Below are positions 33,945-46,500 of a DNA stretch of 64,000 nucleotides, one piece after another. Source of the stretch: Siphonodentalium dalli (taxonomy: Eukaryota > Mollusca > Scaphopoda > Gadilida > Siphonodentaliidae); contig CP136066.1 in the NCBI GenBank assembly GCA_032622095.1, positions 91,905,319-91,969,318 of the forward strand, read 5' to 3'. The translations under genes and the position numbers were made by a program. The first letter of the stretch is position 1, and each line of letters opens with the position of its first letter. The notes beneath the pieces are model-generated. The model ran no database searches. It saw nothing but the letters and a program-made list of their open reading frames with translations, and was not told the origin of the DNA.

Positions 33945-35110
33945 AAAAATATACAGCCATAAAATATTTTCTTTCCGGCAGTGACAATAATATATGTACA
34001 CCTGGACATGTTCGATGCATCAATCTGAACCATAAATACATCATGATTCACAAATGAATTCACAAAATGGAAAACACCGGGTGCTATCGCTAAGTTAGAT
34101 TAATTGTAATAGTACTGTTGTATGCATAGAAGTGAATGAACTTCCAATAGGTTGACACTACTCATTGGTATATAGCATTGGTACCGGTACAGCATATATA
34201 TTAGTCACCTCCTCCCCAAAATAACTATAACAATAATTATAATAAATAAATAAATCCTAAGTCAACGGTCATCACCTCAAGTGTTAGAAAGCAGTTTTGA
34301 CTAATTATAATAGGTTAACAATGTTTCTATCTCAAACTACATGTAGAAACTACACAATTCACAAAATGGAAAACAGAGTGTGATCTCTTATGTAAACTAA
34401 CTGTAACAGTACCGTCGCATGCAAAAATGTAAATCAACATCCAGTAGGTTGACAGTTGACACTACTCTAATAAGAGCTATGATACATATACCTCAGGTAT
34501 GGGGTAGCATTGGTACATAATATTTATAGTCACCCCCACCCATCTCCTGAAACAAAATCTCAAAATAATTTTTTTTAATTTTTTTAATTTTTTTTTTTTA
34601 AAACACTATTGGTAATTATAATAACAAATAAATAAATCTTAAGTCGACTGTCATCAACCTGTGTGACTAATATAATAGCATAAAATGTTCCATGCATCGA
34701 TCTCAAAATATAAATATATGTACAGCACGATTCACAAAATGAAAAATATATGGTGGTACCCCTTAGCTAAGTTAGACCAACAGTAACAGTGCTGCTGCAT
34801 GCAATGATGGAAATTAACTTCCAAATGGTTGATTCTACTCAAATAAGAGCTTTTATATCTATACTTCATGCACAGGGTAGCATCGGTACATACCGACCCC
34901 CACCCCCAGAAATAAAAAATAAATAAATAAATAAATAAAGAGCTTTTATATCTATACTTCATGCACGGGGTAGCATCGGTACATACCGACCCCAAACCCC
35001 TGAACAAAATAAAATAAAATAAAAAAATAAAAAAATTGTTGAAAATAATATATTATAATAAAATAAATAAATAAATCTGTCGACCGTCATCAATCTATGT
35101 GTCGGAAAGC
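33945..35110 (+). repeat. Tandem repeat of ~315-365 bp, about 3 units
   Basis: TTCACAAAATGGAAAACA-type starts at 34052, 34366 and 34731 are each followed by AGTAACTG-type blocks, AACTTCCAATAGGTTGA, GGGTAGCATTGGTACAT, CACCCCCACC and an AAATAAATAAATC tract. Within the last unit, AGAGCTTTTATATCTATACT is itself duplicated (34845 and 34938). The A/T tracts are microsatellites and account for most length variation. Confidence 0.8.
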
Positions 35111-36916
35111 AGTTCATTTCAGACCCATATAGTAGCATAATTGAAGAAATGTAGAAATCTAACTAGAATCCTGAATACTCGTGGGAGCTGAGGGGTGTAT
35201 CTATATATGTGATTAAGGCCAAACAAAATAATACCTGTATTATAGTAGGCACCTGTCTCTAGCATAGGTAGGGAGCCCTAAACATAGATAATTGTTTTTG
35301 TTTCCTGGCCTAAGGATCAGAGGACCCCACCATTTAGCATGAACCTTGGTAACGTAACTTCTTTGGACCAATTTGTAATTTGGCCTAAACTCCAATCATT
35401 TCTGGGACAACGTTTAAAGTGGGAATCATCTATTTTGGCCTAAATCTCAATTTGGGAAAAGAAGTACGCACCAGTCATCACTAATTTAGGATTAAATGCT
35501 GCCCCAGTAAAATCTTTAAAAGCAAATACATTGCCTAAACCTTTGGGCAAGCAGTTACATATTATCTGCTGTCTGAAAAATGCATAACTGAGTACACTTG
35601 TGCTGAATAAATTATATAACAAGTTAACAACTGAGTGTTGCTAACAAATTTTAACATTGCCAGAATCTCATTGTCAGTGTTGTGCTGAGCACTAAGAAAA
35701 TTAAATCAACATTTGCCAACATTATCTCTATTGTCAGACTGTCAGCTCCACACAGATCTAATGATCTATACAAAATATTTATAAAATACCATAAGCCCTT
35801 ACTCCTCGGGAAATCACTGGGGCTCCTCTGACACAAAAATTATGTTCCGACAATTGCATCCATCTATGCCACTAATATCTGTTATATGTATATAATCTAA
35901 TCTGTTTATGTCTTACACTTTTCTTTTCTTTCCCTTCTTTCTTGTTTCACAGCATATATATATTCCATATATAAAATTATTATATTATATTATAATATAA
36001 CATATAAGTGCTTAAACTGCATAGGGGAGGTCACATTGCCAGTTTTTAATTACAGTATATTTTATTTACAATTGAGTAAGAAATAACAAAACTTTAAAAA
36101 GGGTTTATATACCCCTTGTCAAAATCTCAGCAGATGCATACTATTGAGCTCCTAATTATATTACAATGTCATATGGAAGAAAATGCTGAAAATTTACACT
36201 TAAAACTGTTTTAGGGAGGTGACCGATTTTGGGTGGGCTTTTCCATGCGGGTCTCCGCAGCAGGGTTTACAGGGCTGCAAATATATCTCGGCGTGACCGT
36301 ACGTGCCGTACTGAAAACAATTAATATTATTTTGGCGGGTAGGCTTGGTCAAATGTTGTAATCCCCAAAAGCCTACCCGCCAGTCTAATGTTATGTCTGT
36401 TTAAAGATATGGTTGCCTTAGCCCTTAGTCCCCAGTCAACTGCTTCAAATGTTACCTTTGCTGGGGAGATTCACATGGAGGGTGCCCATTCAGAACTGGC
36501 CGCTTACCTCCCCCTCAAGTGACAACTCACTAAGTCCTATAATAAAAATACAAACAAAAATTGGCTGTGTGACCTCCTCAACTGAAGGATACAATGTGAT
36601 GTCTGAAATCCACTTGTTTATAACATATTTATTGATGGAAAAAAATAACACAGACCACCCCCCAACCACTTTAAAAAACATATTGCCACCCCAGCCACCC
36701 TCTCTGGATGCCAAACATCCCTGTTACAGCAAAATATCTCATACTGGGTAATATACTCACTGAACTAAAACCCAGACACTTTTGACCTGCTATTTCTCCT
36801 GTTCAAGTTCAACTTCAAGTGGGAACCCACTAATCCAGTACAGACGAATAAGTTCACGTTCCTTAACATTAAAATGAATTTTGTCAAAACCTCTAAAGGT
36901 CTCCAGTATAATAATC
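35111..36916. other. Mostly unannotated stretch, with one perfect hairpin
   Basis: No gene is supported. A perfect 13-bp inverted pair GGCGGGTAGGCTT/AAGCCTACCCGCC lies at about 36334-36383 with a 24-base loop. It could be the collapsed remnant of an inverted-repeat element. Confidence 0.45.
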
Positions 36917-37171
36917 ACAAATTCAAATTCAAATTGTTTATTTGGTATAGAACCCAATATTAGATTATTACCAACACATATAAAGAACATAACAAAGGAC
37001 ATTTACATCAATACATGTATACATTCAAGTACATAAAGTGAAATTGTAGGTTAGAATATTCATAAGTTATCTAACTTTCTAATTAGAATAGAGGTTTGGT
37101 GGATCTTACTGATATTAAATACATGTTTGCCTATATTTTGTTATATTTTGATACCATCCCAATAGCAGGTT
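36917..37171 (-). other. 3' UTR and tail of the minus-strand LINE
   Basis: Downstream of the ORF2 stop on the minus strand the sequence ends in a short AATTTG-AATTTG-AATTTG run at about 36917-36937. Short tandem tails of this sort mark 3' ends of many CR1-like and other APE-type LINEs. Confidence 0.55.
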
Positions 37172-37849
37172 TCAGTTCGCAAGCTCATTCCTTTTTTTAT
37201 ACATTTTATAAACTCCCATCATACATATTTTCTTTATGGATGTGTCAACTTCATTTGGACTTAATATGAAAATAACTTTTTCATCATCGCTGTAGTTACT
37301 AAATTCTGGAATATTAGACTGAATTTTCTCAAGCATTGTCTTCCTCTCAACTTTTAGGGGCTTACAGTCTATAATAAAATGCTTTTCATCCTCCACTCCA
37401 TTCTTACAGATAGGACAAATTCGATCTTTTAGTTCAAGTTTTGATCTGCCCTTTTCAATTAATAACTGACTGTCACTAATCCTAATCTTAGTATACGTAG
37501 TTTTTACTTCATTATCTAAGTCAGCTAATAGGTAACTTTCACACTGATACAAAGTTTTCAGTTTTCTATAAAACCTTAATTTGTTACCGTTGGGTTTATT
37601 CTCATCGTTAAATAGTTGTTTTTTCCAAAACTCGGTAAATCTGATTTGTAATTTCTTTTCAACCTCTCTAGATACTCCCCTGATAGTATAGTTATTACAA
37701 TGTTTAACCGATTCACTACCTATGTCTACTTTTTCCAATATTATTTTTATTTGATCACAAAAGCCCATCTCAAGTTTCTGATTTCCCAAATAAGCCTTGT
37801 ATACTAATGACTCAGGGTTAGATTGAACCAAGTGGTTATGGTAGCTTAA

Positions 37850-38340
37850 AGGCACGTGAGGCCTTAGTTGTCGAAAATATTCACATTTGTTCCAATCACC
37901 GTAAACAGAAAAACATTAAAACGCATACAGTTTCGTTCATATATACCATGACCATCGCGTAAACAGCATGTTATCCTAAAGATTTACTATATTTTACCTA
38001 AGCAAGAGCCTGATTGTGTTACAGAAGACAGCACAATGATGCTGGCTAATCACACACAAATGGCATAAACGCTCTTTATTCGTTCCATATAAGGAATTCA
38101 CACACAAAGAACGCTCTTTTTGTTTACCATCATAATATAAACAAACACCAGAAAAGTTACTTTTTATGCTTTTGTTTACATAACACTGGTCAAAAATATG
38201 ACAATAACATACTGTTTATGCGATATCTCTTATTTGTATACGGACAAAGTCTGTCTACATTTTGTTCTTTCTGTTTGTGGCGGTTTTTGACGGGTGAAAA
38301 TATTTTCACAGGATACCCACCGCCAAGGCCAACCGTACCT
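37850..38340. mobile_element. 491-bp TTAA-flanked MITE inside LINE ORF2
   Basis: TTAA lies at 37846-37849 and 38341-38344. The ends AGGCACGTGAGGCC and, complemented, AGGTACGGTTGGCC are inverted repeats. Removing the insert plus one TTAA brings the reverse-transcriptase thumb region (ending KNSLK) next to SYHNHLVQSNPESL. TTAA duplication suggests a piggyBac or Kolobok-type parent. It has no transposase frame. Its ends differ from those of the MITEs at 21934 and 32633. Confidence 0.85.
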
Positions 38341-39071
38341 TTAAGCTGTTCTTTATTCCAGAAATGTAGACGGGAAATATTCCTAATTCTCCAAAACAGG
38401 CCATATTGGTGGCAGATCTGTTAACACCAAGAACAAATTTCATGAATTTCATTTGATTTTTATCTGGGAGAAATGTACTTGATCTTGTCTCAAAATCAGA
38501 TGCTCTCCGAACAATATGGTCGGGAGTGGTCAGCTCCCCGCCATATAAGGATATGGGTTTAACATAACTATGGTACAGTTTTAATAATGTCATGGTGTTT
38601 TTCTTAGCCCCGTAGAATTTACTTCTTATACAAAATGAGGCTTTTGTGGCTTTCTTATCTAAGTATCCGAGCGCAGCCGACAACACCCCTGATGGTTTGA
38701 AGATAAAGCCGAGATATTTATATTCTTTCACATTGTCTATGTTTTGGTTATTAATTAGGAAATTCATATTTGTTAATAGCTTACCAGATTTATTAAAAAC
38801 CATGGGTTTAGATTTATTTATATTAATGGTGAGATCCCACATCTTACAGAAGTCTTGTAGCTTATTGAGTGAGGATTGAAGTCCATCTTTGGATTTAGAT
38901 ATAAGGACTATGTTATCTGCATAAAGAAGACATGAGAGCTTTTTATCAGCGAGGGTTACTGGGTCACATGATTCATCAAAAATACCTGGGATATCATTAA
39001 CGAACAATGAGAACAATGTGGGGCTGAGTACAGATCCTTGTTTGACCCCCACATATGATTTCAAATCATGG

Positions 39072-39283
39072 GTTATTCCATCAGGTAATTTAACTGCATA
39101 TTCAACTTTCTCATACATATTTCTCAATATTTCTATTGAAAATGACCTTTTATTCCATAATTAGCAAGCTTATTATGGTTATTCCATCAGGTAAATTAAC
39201 TGCATATTCAATTTTCTCATACATATTTCTCAATATTTCTATTGGAAATGACCTTTTATTCCATAATGAGCAAGCTTAATAAA
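39072..39283 (-). repeat. 106-bp tandem duplication in the LINE reverse transcriptase
   Basis: GTTATTCCATCAGGTAATTT at 39072 recurs as GTTATTCCATCAGGTAAATT at 39178. The following ~80 bp (CATACATATTTCTCAATATT, GACCTTTTATTCCATAAT) is also repeated. As 106 is not a multiple of three, the duplication shifts the frame of the polymerase domain. Confidence 0.85.
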
Positions 39284-41282
39284 TAGTGCTTTCCTGTTTA
39301 CTAAATCAAAAGCCTTTTTTAGGCCAATGAAGCATGTGTACATATACTGATTATTCTGTACTGTTTTATCAATTAAAGTCTTCAGCGTAAATATATGATC
39401 AGTGGTGCGGCTTCCTTTTCTAAATCCAATCTGCTCTTTGCAAATAACTTTATTGATTTCGAGAAATTTGTTCATTCTGTTATTCAAGATTTTTGCGATT
39501 TTTTTGCCATGCAGCATGATAGGGCAATTCCTCTGTAATTTGAGGGGTCAGATACACTACCCCCTTTAAAAATAGGTTTTATTAGATTTTGATGCCAGCT
39601 TTCGGGATAGACTCCACTTTTCAAGACTAGATTAAATATATCAGCAAACATATTGGCATGAGATAAACACGTGGGTTTCAGCATGGAGTTTGTAATTCCA
39701 TCTTTACCACTTGAGGATTTCACTTTAAGGTCTCTAGCGGCACTAACCACCTCTTGCGTTGTTATATCTTTGTTTAAATTTTTTTTGGCTCCATTCGATA
39801 CAAGGATGATCTTCAATCTCTAGATTGTCAAAAGCAGGTTCTTTTTCAGATTTGAAAAGAAATTGAAATTATGTGACCCATTCTAAAGGGGTGATGTTTA
39901 GACATGGGTCAGGTTTTCTTTCTTGATTTATTTTACCCACCAGATCCCAAAACTCTGAAGGGCGACTGGTAGTGCATCCTACAATTTCTTTCATAAGGTT
40001 ATTACGATAATTTCTCTGCTTGTTTCTTATAGTCTTCTTATATAGTTTAGATTCGAGTCTAACTTTGATTCTAAGGTCATTATTTTGTGGATTATTTGCA
40101 AGTTGCCTCGACATATGTTTTATGTTTCGGTATATAGCTTCGCAATCTCTATCATACCATAATTTGTGCTGTCTTTTCTTCTTTTTAACTGATTTTTGGC
40201 TTTTTGGTTTTTCACTTCCTGTGCTCAACAGTAAGTGCTGGTTGAGTGTATTTATAATATTATTTATCTGGTTTCGGTCCTCAGTACCCTTAGCACTAGT
40301 GACATCAGGGGCAAATTTAATCAATTTTTCTCCCACAACCCTCTCAAATTGTATTTTTTCAGTTTCATTCCACTTTAAGTTTTTAACTTGGGGTTTCAGT
40401 ATATACTAAGGTTTATTTGAGACAGCGTCTTTTATTCTCATTTTTGCTGTTATCATACAGTGATCTGAAAGTTGTCGGTTGTAAGAGCCAACCTTAAAAC
40501 AAACTATTTCCTTTAAAATATTAGGGCTGCATATGCAGTAGTCATCAATTGCTGATCCGTTGTAGCCATGATATGTAATTTTCCCCATGGAGTCCCCAAC
40601 GTTCTCCCGTTTAGAATCCTCATTCCCCCTATACATATGTCTAAAATGTTCTGTCCATATACATCAGTTGTTTGGTGGATTTGTGTATTTCTCTTGAGGT
40701 GTATACTGTCTGGTAAATAATTGTCAGGACAAAAGTCATTCAGTATGTTGTCATTTCTGATAAAGTCCTCGTCATTCCTGTTTATGTGAGCATTCAACTC
40801 TCCAAAGATCATAACTTCGCCCAATGTTTTGTAGGTCATAATACTTGTGGCTAGTTTGGTTAAAATAACCGAGTCCATGTTTGTTCTTTTTGTATATGTT
40901 GAGTTGGTTGGAGGTATATAAACAGATGCAACAAAAATATCGTTAGTGGTTTTAAAGAATTTGTTGTCCATATAACATCTTTCAATGATCTATCAATAAC
41001 TGTGACACCTTTAGTAATAGTATGTTTGATGAAAAGTGCTATCCCTCCTTTAAGCCTACTTGTGTTCTCATATCTGCACTGTAGGATGCACTTGTAGTCA
41101 GGGAGGGTGAGGATTTCATTATTACCAACATGAATTTCTTGTAGGAATATGATATCTGAATTCAGGCATCCAATGAATTCTTCATTATCTAATTTGGATG
41201 TCCTTTCATTGTTCACCTTTCTGATAAGGCCATTCACATTCCAGGAGCTAATTTCTAGTAAATTTTTCTGATTCATATTCAT

Positions 41283-42175
41283 ATTTTACTCAATGTCTAC
41301 TCTGAAAGAAAACAAATACAAATAATTCAAGTTCCAATAGCACAAATATCCCTTTTCAGGAACTCAGAAATTTACTAATAATTCTTGTTTTATAGTTAAT
41401 TGTTTTATAACTTGATGAAAATCACAATGATTACTGAATAAAATTACAACACTGTAATTTTACAAAACTGTAAAATTACTGTGAAAATAGCAATGATTAC
41501 TGAATAAAATTACAACAACATATCGCGGGTTAATCTTATCATAGCCTGAGCATTAAATAATCATTGTTGTTTGGAATAGTAGTAATTAGAGATTAAACTA
41601 ATAAAATATATGTAATGGTTTGGCTAACAAGATTATTCAATTTCTGTGCTTCTGAAACTCAAAGTCTTCAATATTTATAAACTTTTGAAACTATAACAAA
41701 AACCCCAACTTTGGGGTAATAAACATCTTGAAATAAATTATTCTAATTCAAATTAAATAATACCTGAACATTGTGTACCGTTGCAGCAAGTTCAGAATAA
41801 CAAGCAGTCATCACAATTTAAATTGTAGCCCTGTTCTATCCCCAAATGTGAGGATGTTAGTCTTGATATTTTAAGCCAGTCAGCTAATCTATAACTGAGT
41901 TCCCTAAAAAATTAGACTCTTACTGAGTTACTTAAGTTGTGTTGCTTAAGTTGTGTTGCTCATAAAAGTTAAAAACTTGTGTCAATTACAAAGTGTCCTG
42001 TAATGTAATATTGATTAATATTAAGGACTAAAAACTGATAAATGGAAAAAAGGATGCATGACCTTCTGGTCATTTGGATCAATACTGTTCATTAATTGAC
42101 CTTATGTCTTTCAGGGATCGATACAATTGTGGTTGACGATTTGTTTATTGTGATACTTATTCCTCTTAATAATCT
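41283..42175 (-). other. Spacer between ORF1 and ORF2 of the minus-strand LINE
   Basis: AT-rich, without coding frames. It contains a ~65-bp direct duplication around CAATGATTACTGAATAAAAT (41428 and 41491). A spacer of ~900 bp is long for a LINE and may include later insertions. Confidence 0.45.
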
Positions 42176-42733
42176 TTAATAACGATGCTTATTAAAGTTA
42201 TTTCCCCCTCCATTTGACTGTGACCACTGCCTTGCATTACCATGGTAATTACCATAATTACCATAATTCCCTGAGAATGGGAATTGCCCATGTTTTCCTT
42301 GGGAATAAGAATTCCCTTGGATGGGTAATTGAATATTAGAATTGGGTGGTTTGTAATAACCACGGTCCGGATTTCCTTGGGAATATGAATCCCCTTGGAA
42401 TGAGAAATTACGGTTATGAGGTTTGGAATAGCCATGGCCCCCTGTTTGACGATAATTGGTCTTCCCATGCACTGGGGAGGAGGCACCAGTTTTTACATGT
42501 GAGAACACATGCCGTATGTTACCAGCCAGCAACCTAGTGCCTTCACCCGCATTCACATGAAGTCCATCACTGTCAAATAGGTTTTTTTTAAGGCTACCAT
42601 AAGCTGTTTTAAAGTTATTGTTATGCACTAGGTGTATTTTGTCTACATTTATATATTTGGAAATTATAATGTCACAAGCACCCTTGCTGAAACTCCACAC
42701 ATAAAAATGTAAACGGTCACAGCTCGAACACAC
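42176..42733 (-). CDS. LINE ORF1-like protein fragment, SGNH-hydrolase C-terminus plus Gly/Asn/Tyr-rich tail
   Basis: The 185-codon frame has two parts. Residues ~25-80 (DKIHLVHNNNFKTAYGSLKK, then LFDSDGLHVNAGEGTRLLAG) match the last block of SGNH/GDSL-type esterase domains, including the D-x-x-H pair in SDGLHVN. Such domains occur in ORF1 of several LINE groups. Residues ~85-185 are low-complexity, with YSQGN-type repeats and SGNYGNYGNYHGN, likely an RNA-binding tail. The N-terminal catalytic GDS block is absent, so this is the 3' part of ORF1. The same strand and position upstream of ORF2 support one element. Confidence 0.55.
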   Translation of the reverse strand: MCSSCDRLHFYVWSFSKGACDIIISKYINVDKIHLVHNNNFKTAYGSLKKNLFDSDGLHVNAGEGTRLLAGNIRHVFSHVKTGASSPVHGKTNYRQTGGHGYSKPHNRNFSFQGDSYSQGNPDRGYYKPPNSNIQLPIQGNSYSQGKHGQFPFSGNYGNYGNYHGNARQWSQSNGGGNNFNKHRY

Positions 42734-43240
42734 AATATCGCGTCGACCAGCGTCGGCCTACATCTGAATAACATGCAAAGTCCGCTTTTCACGACTCTTC
42801 TTCACGCCCTATTAATCTCGAGCACAAACATCAGCACACCGTACTATCGGGGCTACGGAGGGCCATAACGACAAAAATACCAGCTTTTAAAGGCTGGCCA
42901 GGTTTGTCTTACCAAATCCATTCTAAACAACTTAACGTAGTTGCACACTATAGTCACCAGTTCCCATTACTAATGCTGACCCTTCTCTGCGGATGCACGC
43001 AATCCTAAGCTCACACCTGTGTCCAAATCCAGTGGGAGGGGGGGGGGGGGGTGGCAGATATATTTTTACAGTTTTCTGTTTCTTTTTAGAGTTTTCTGTT
43101 TCTGTTTTCCCCATCATGAAACTTCTAAATTCCCCACTTATTTCGGATCAACCCGTAAACAAATCTCCATGATAATAATCCCAAGCACAATCCCTTTATT
43201 TTCAACATAGCTACCCGTTACTCAGCCGAAAACCCCCCTC
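42734..43240. other. Junction between minus-strand and plus-strand LINEs
   Basis: Holds a run of about 16 G at 43028-43042 and a TTTTCTGTTTC direct repeat (43072-43103). The two LINEs are arranged head to head across it. Exact 5' ends cannot be read. Confidence 0.4.
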
Positions 43241-43533
43241 ATGCCAATCACCACCAAATATCAGTATGTAAATATTTGCAAATGTCTCTATTTATTGACC
43301 ACTTCTGATTATTCATGTACATCATTTCCTATTGAAAATATCCAGAAAGTAAGAACGACAGTCAAGTCCATTTGTGAGGTGCCACTATCAGTATTGTTTG
43401 TTGAGTCGGAGTCCAGTTGCTTCCCTATATTGATTTCGAACCACCGTCTGAAATATGACGTGTGCCTTGAATCAGTATAGGGCCAGCAATTGGTATCTTC
43501 GACTCATCAAAACGACCACTAGCATCTAAAACT
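43241..43533 (+). other. Upstream region of the plus-strand LINE, with an unexplained 79-codon frame
   Basis: A frame of 79 codons (43241-43480) precedes the main ORF. It has no recognised motif. It may be a remnant of ORF1 or part of the 5' UTR. Confidence 0.3.
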
Positions 43534-46500
43534 GTGAAAAATAGCAGCTATTTCCTCGGAAAATACTTCAGTCCACCAAACGCAAGGTCGATACTTCTAA
43601 TTACGCTCTGTTTACTACTTTTATCCGGCGATATCCATGTTAACCCAGGACCGTTGTCTCAGACTAACGTTGAGAACTGTATATCACTTTTTCACTTTAA
43701 CGTAAGGAGTATCCGAAATAAACTTGAAAAGATTGCAGACCTTATTAACGAATTTGACATTTTATGTTTCACAGAAACCCATCTTGATCCATCTTATCAT
43801 TCAGACCAACTAGAACTGGATGGATTTTGTACCCCCATTCGCAAAGACCGTGATTCAAAGGGTGGCGGTATATGTGTAATGTTCGCCGATCACCTAATAT
43901 TTAATCGTAAGCCCGAATTAGAATTTGACTCTTCCTGCCTCTGGTTCGAAATCCACTCAAAGAAAACTCGAATTATTCTCGGAGTATCGTATAGATCTGA
44001 TCAATTCCGCTCTCAAAACTATTGGACACTCCTGGAATCCTCAATTGCAACCGCTCTCGAAATCTCAGAATACGTAGTCATCACTGGAGATTTTAACTCC
44101 AATTTCATGAATAGTTCATCGAAATTGAAAAATATAACTGATGGTTTCAGCATGAAAAATGCTATAAAGGTCGCAACGAGAGTTACCGCGAATTCAAGTA
44201 CATTGCTTGACCCAATTATCACATCAAACTCTCTCCGTGTAATAGACGCCGATGTCCTAGATCTCGGAGTTTCGGACCACCTAGGTGTTTATGCTATATT
44301 ATCATTTGAAAACAAGACCGCAGCGTCTTTTATAAGAAATGTGTGGAACTACAGAAAAGGTAACTTTTCCCATGCTAACAGCCTTCTTGCCCAAGTCGAC
44401 TGGAATGAGATCATAACGCGTGCTTCTGATGTGAGCATAGCTGCCGATAACTTTAAACTAGAATTTCTATCCATAATGACGAAAACAATTCCACAATCGA
44501 AAGTTACAGTAAGAACCTCTGATAAAATCTGGTTCAATTCTGACATTCGTTTTGAAATACGAAAACGTGACAGAGTTAGGAAAAAAGCCATAAAAACAGG
44601 AAACCCCGAAGTCTGAAGAAAATATAAAAACATAAGAAACAAAGTCAATAATATGAAGAAGCAGGCGAAAATCAAATTTGAAGAAAATGTTGAAGAAAGA
44701 ATAAGTGAAGCATCTAACCCCCGAGACTTTTGGCGAATAATACATTACCTGCTACAAAAGAAACGAGCAACAAACATCCCCCCACTATTCAGCTCATCCG
44801 GCACTGTCTCGGCGAACAATATCTCATATGCAATCGATGACATCGAAAAGGCAAAAATTTTGAACGACAGCTTCATTTCGAATTCTACCATTAATGACAC
44901 GAATCATAATCTGCCTAACTTTCCGAAACGCAGCGCAAACACTATGCCAGATTTGGTTTTCACAGAATTCGAAGTTGAGTTAGCCATAAAATCTTTTAAA
45001 CTTAACAAAGCCCATGGGCACGATGGGATTAGTGTTAGAATGCTCCGCGAAACAGCAAAATCAATAGCCCGCCCACTCGTCCTTCTATTCAGGAAATCTA
45101 TCAATACAGAGAAATTCCCCGAGTCCTGGAAATCCGCAAACGTGATCCCGATTTTCAAAAAAGGTGATCCCGCTGATGCTAAAAATTACCGACCAATTTC
45201 ACTTCTACCTTGTGTAGCCAAAATCTTTGAGAAAATGGTTCTGAAACAGATTAGTAAATTTTTCACCGAAAATGATCTCTTGTATTTCCATCAATCCGGT
45301 TTTCTCTCAGGTCACAGTACAACATACCAGCTATTAGACTTATATCACAACCTGTGCCAATCCCTTGATAAAGGACTATTTACATGTTCTATATTCTGTG
45401 ATATATCCAAAGCTTTTGAAAGGGTTTGGCATAGGGGACTGATTCATAAATTGAATGCTTACGGATTAGAAGGAAACATATTGCATTGGATAGAAGACTA
45501 TCTAGATAACCGGACACAAAGAGTCCTAGTCAATGATACATTTTCAAAATATGAGATCATCCCAGCAGGAGTGCCACAGGGGTCTATCCTGTGACCATTT
45601 TTGTTCCTCGTCTATATAAATGATTTAGCCGACGGTATTGAATCTGTAACGAGAATGTATGCGGATGACATCTGCCTCACGAGCAGCCACTTTGATCATA
45701 ATATACTTGAACATACTATGAATAGCGACTTAGACAAAATTACAGCGTGGTCCAGAAACTGGCTGGTCAGCTTTAACCCAACTAAAACAGTTGGCATGTC
45801 CTTTTCATTAGTTGCGCCCTCAACAGAGAAACCGAACCTAAATTTTGTAGGAAACTCAGTTGACTTCGTGGACAAGCATAAACATTTAGGTCTGGAACTC
45901 CAATCAAATCTCAAATGGAACGCCCATATTGAAGGCTCAGTCAAAAGAATTGCCTCGCGCCTATCTCAACTCCGACGGCTTAAATATCAACTTGGCAGGA
46001 AAACCATTGAAATTATTTACAAAACATATATATTACCCCTATTTGATTACTCGGATGCAGTGTGGGACAATGCTTCGGATTACTTGTTAGAGAAGCTTGA
46101 CCGGCTTCATATCGACGCTGGGCATATAGTCAGTGGTATCACCCGTTCTGCTTCGGACAATATGGTACTACAGGAAGTTGGTTGGCCTTCACTATACAAA
46201 AGACGTCAAATACATAAATTGCAGGCACTCTATAAAATAGTTAATAATTTAGCACCTTCCTATCTATCCACCATACTTCCCCCCAGATCACATGAAGTTG
46301 CAGATTATAATTGGCTTCGTCCCAGTAAATTTTATTCATACTATAGCAACACTGAACACTTCAAACAATCATTTTTCCCAGTGATAGTCTTAGAATGGAA
46401 TAAACTTCCCAAATTAATCACCGACGCGGACCAATTTTCTACCTTTAAAACCGACTTGAACCTGATAGATCCCACGCTCAGTCCCCCTCAACATTTCTAC

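Larger units (their letters stand above)
37172..41282 (-). pseudogene. LINE ORF2 (APE endonuclease, reverse transcriptase, zinc C-terminus), decayed and interrupted
   Basis: Reading down the minus strand from 41282: the endonuclease has SWNVNGL, FLQEIH, GELNAHI (usual GDFNA lost) and SDHCMI. The reverse transcriptase runs from SSSGKDGITNSML through NLIKPIFKGG, EQIGFRKGSRTTDHIF and FIGLKKAFD (catalytic Asp replaced by Gly) to GVKQGSVLSPTLFSLFVND and LLYADNIVL (usual YADD lost). The C-terminus has a C-X2-C-X8-H-X4-C zinc motif (CPICKNGVEDEKHFIIDC). Frameshifts occur near 40970, 40640, 40400, 39830, 39500 and 39180. A 491-bp MITE splits the frame at 37850-38340. The enzyme would nick target DNA and copy LINE RNA into it; this copy cannot. 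Confidence 0.9.

Noticed and set aside
36449-36751. 100-codon plus-strand frame
   Set aside because: No recognisable domain, and a comparable frame exists on the opposite strand. Probably chance.
44614-44616. In-frame TGA read as selenocysteine or programmed readthrough
   Set aside because: Both TGAs in this LINE fall at positions normally Trp or Gly and each is one substitution away. Simple nonsense mutation is the better explanation.
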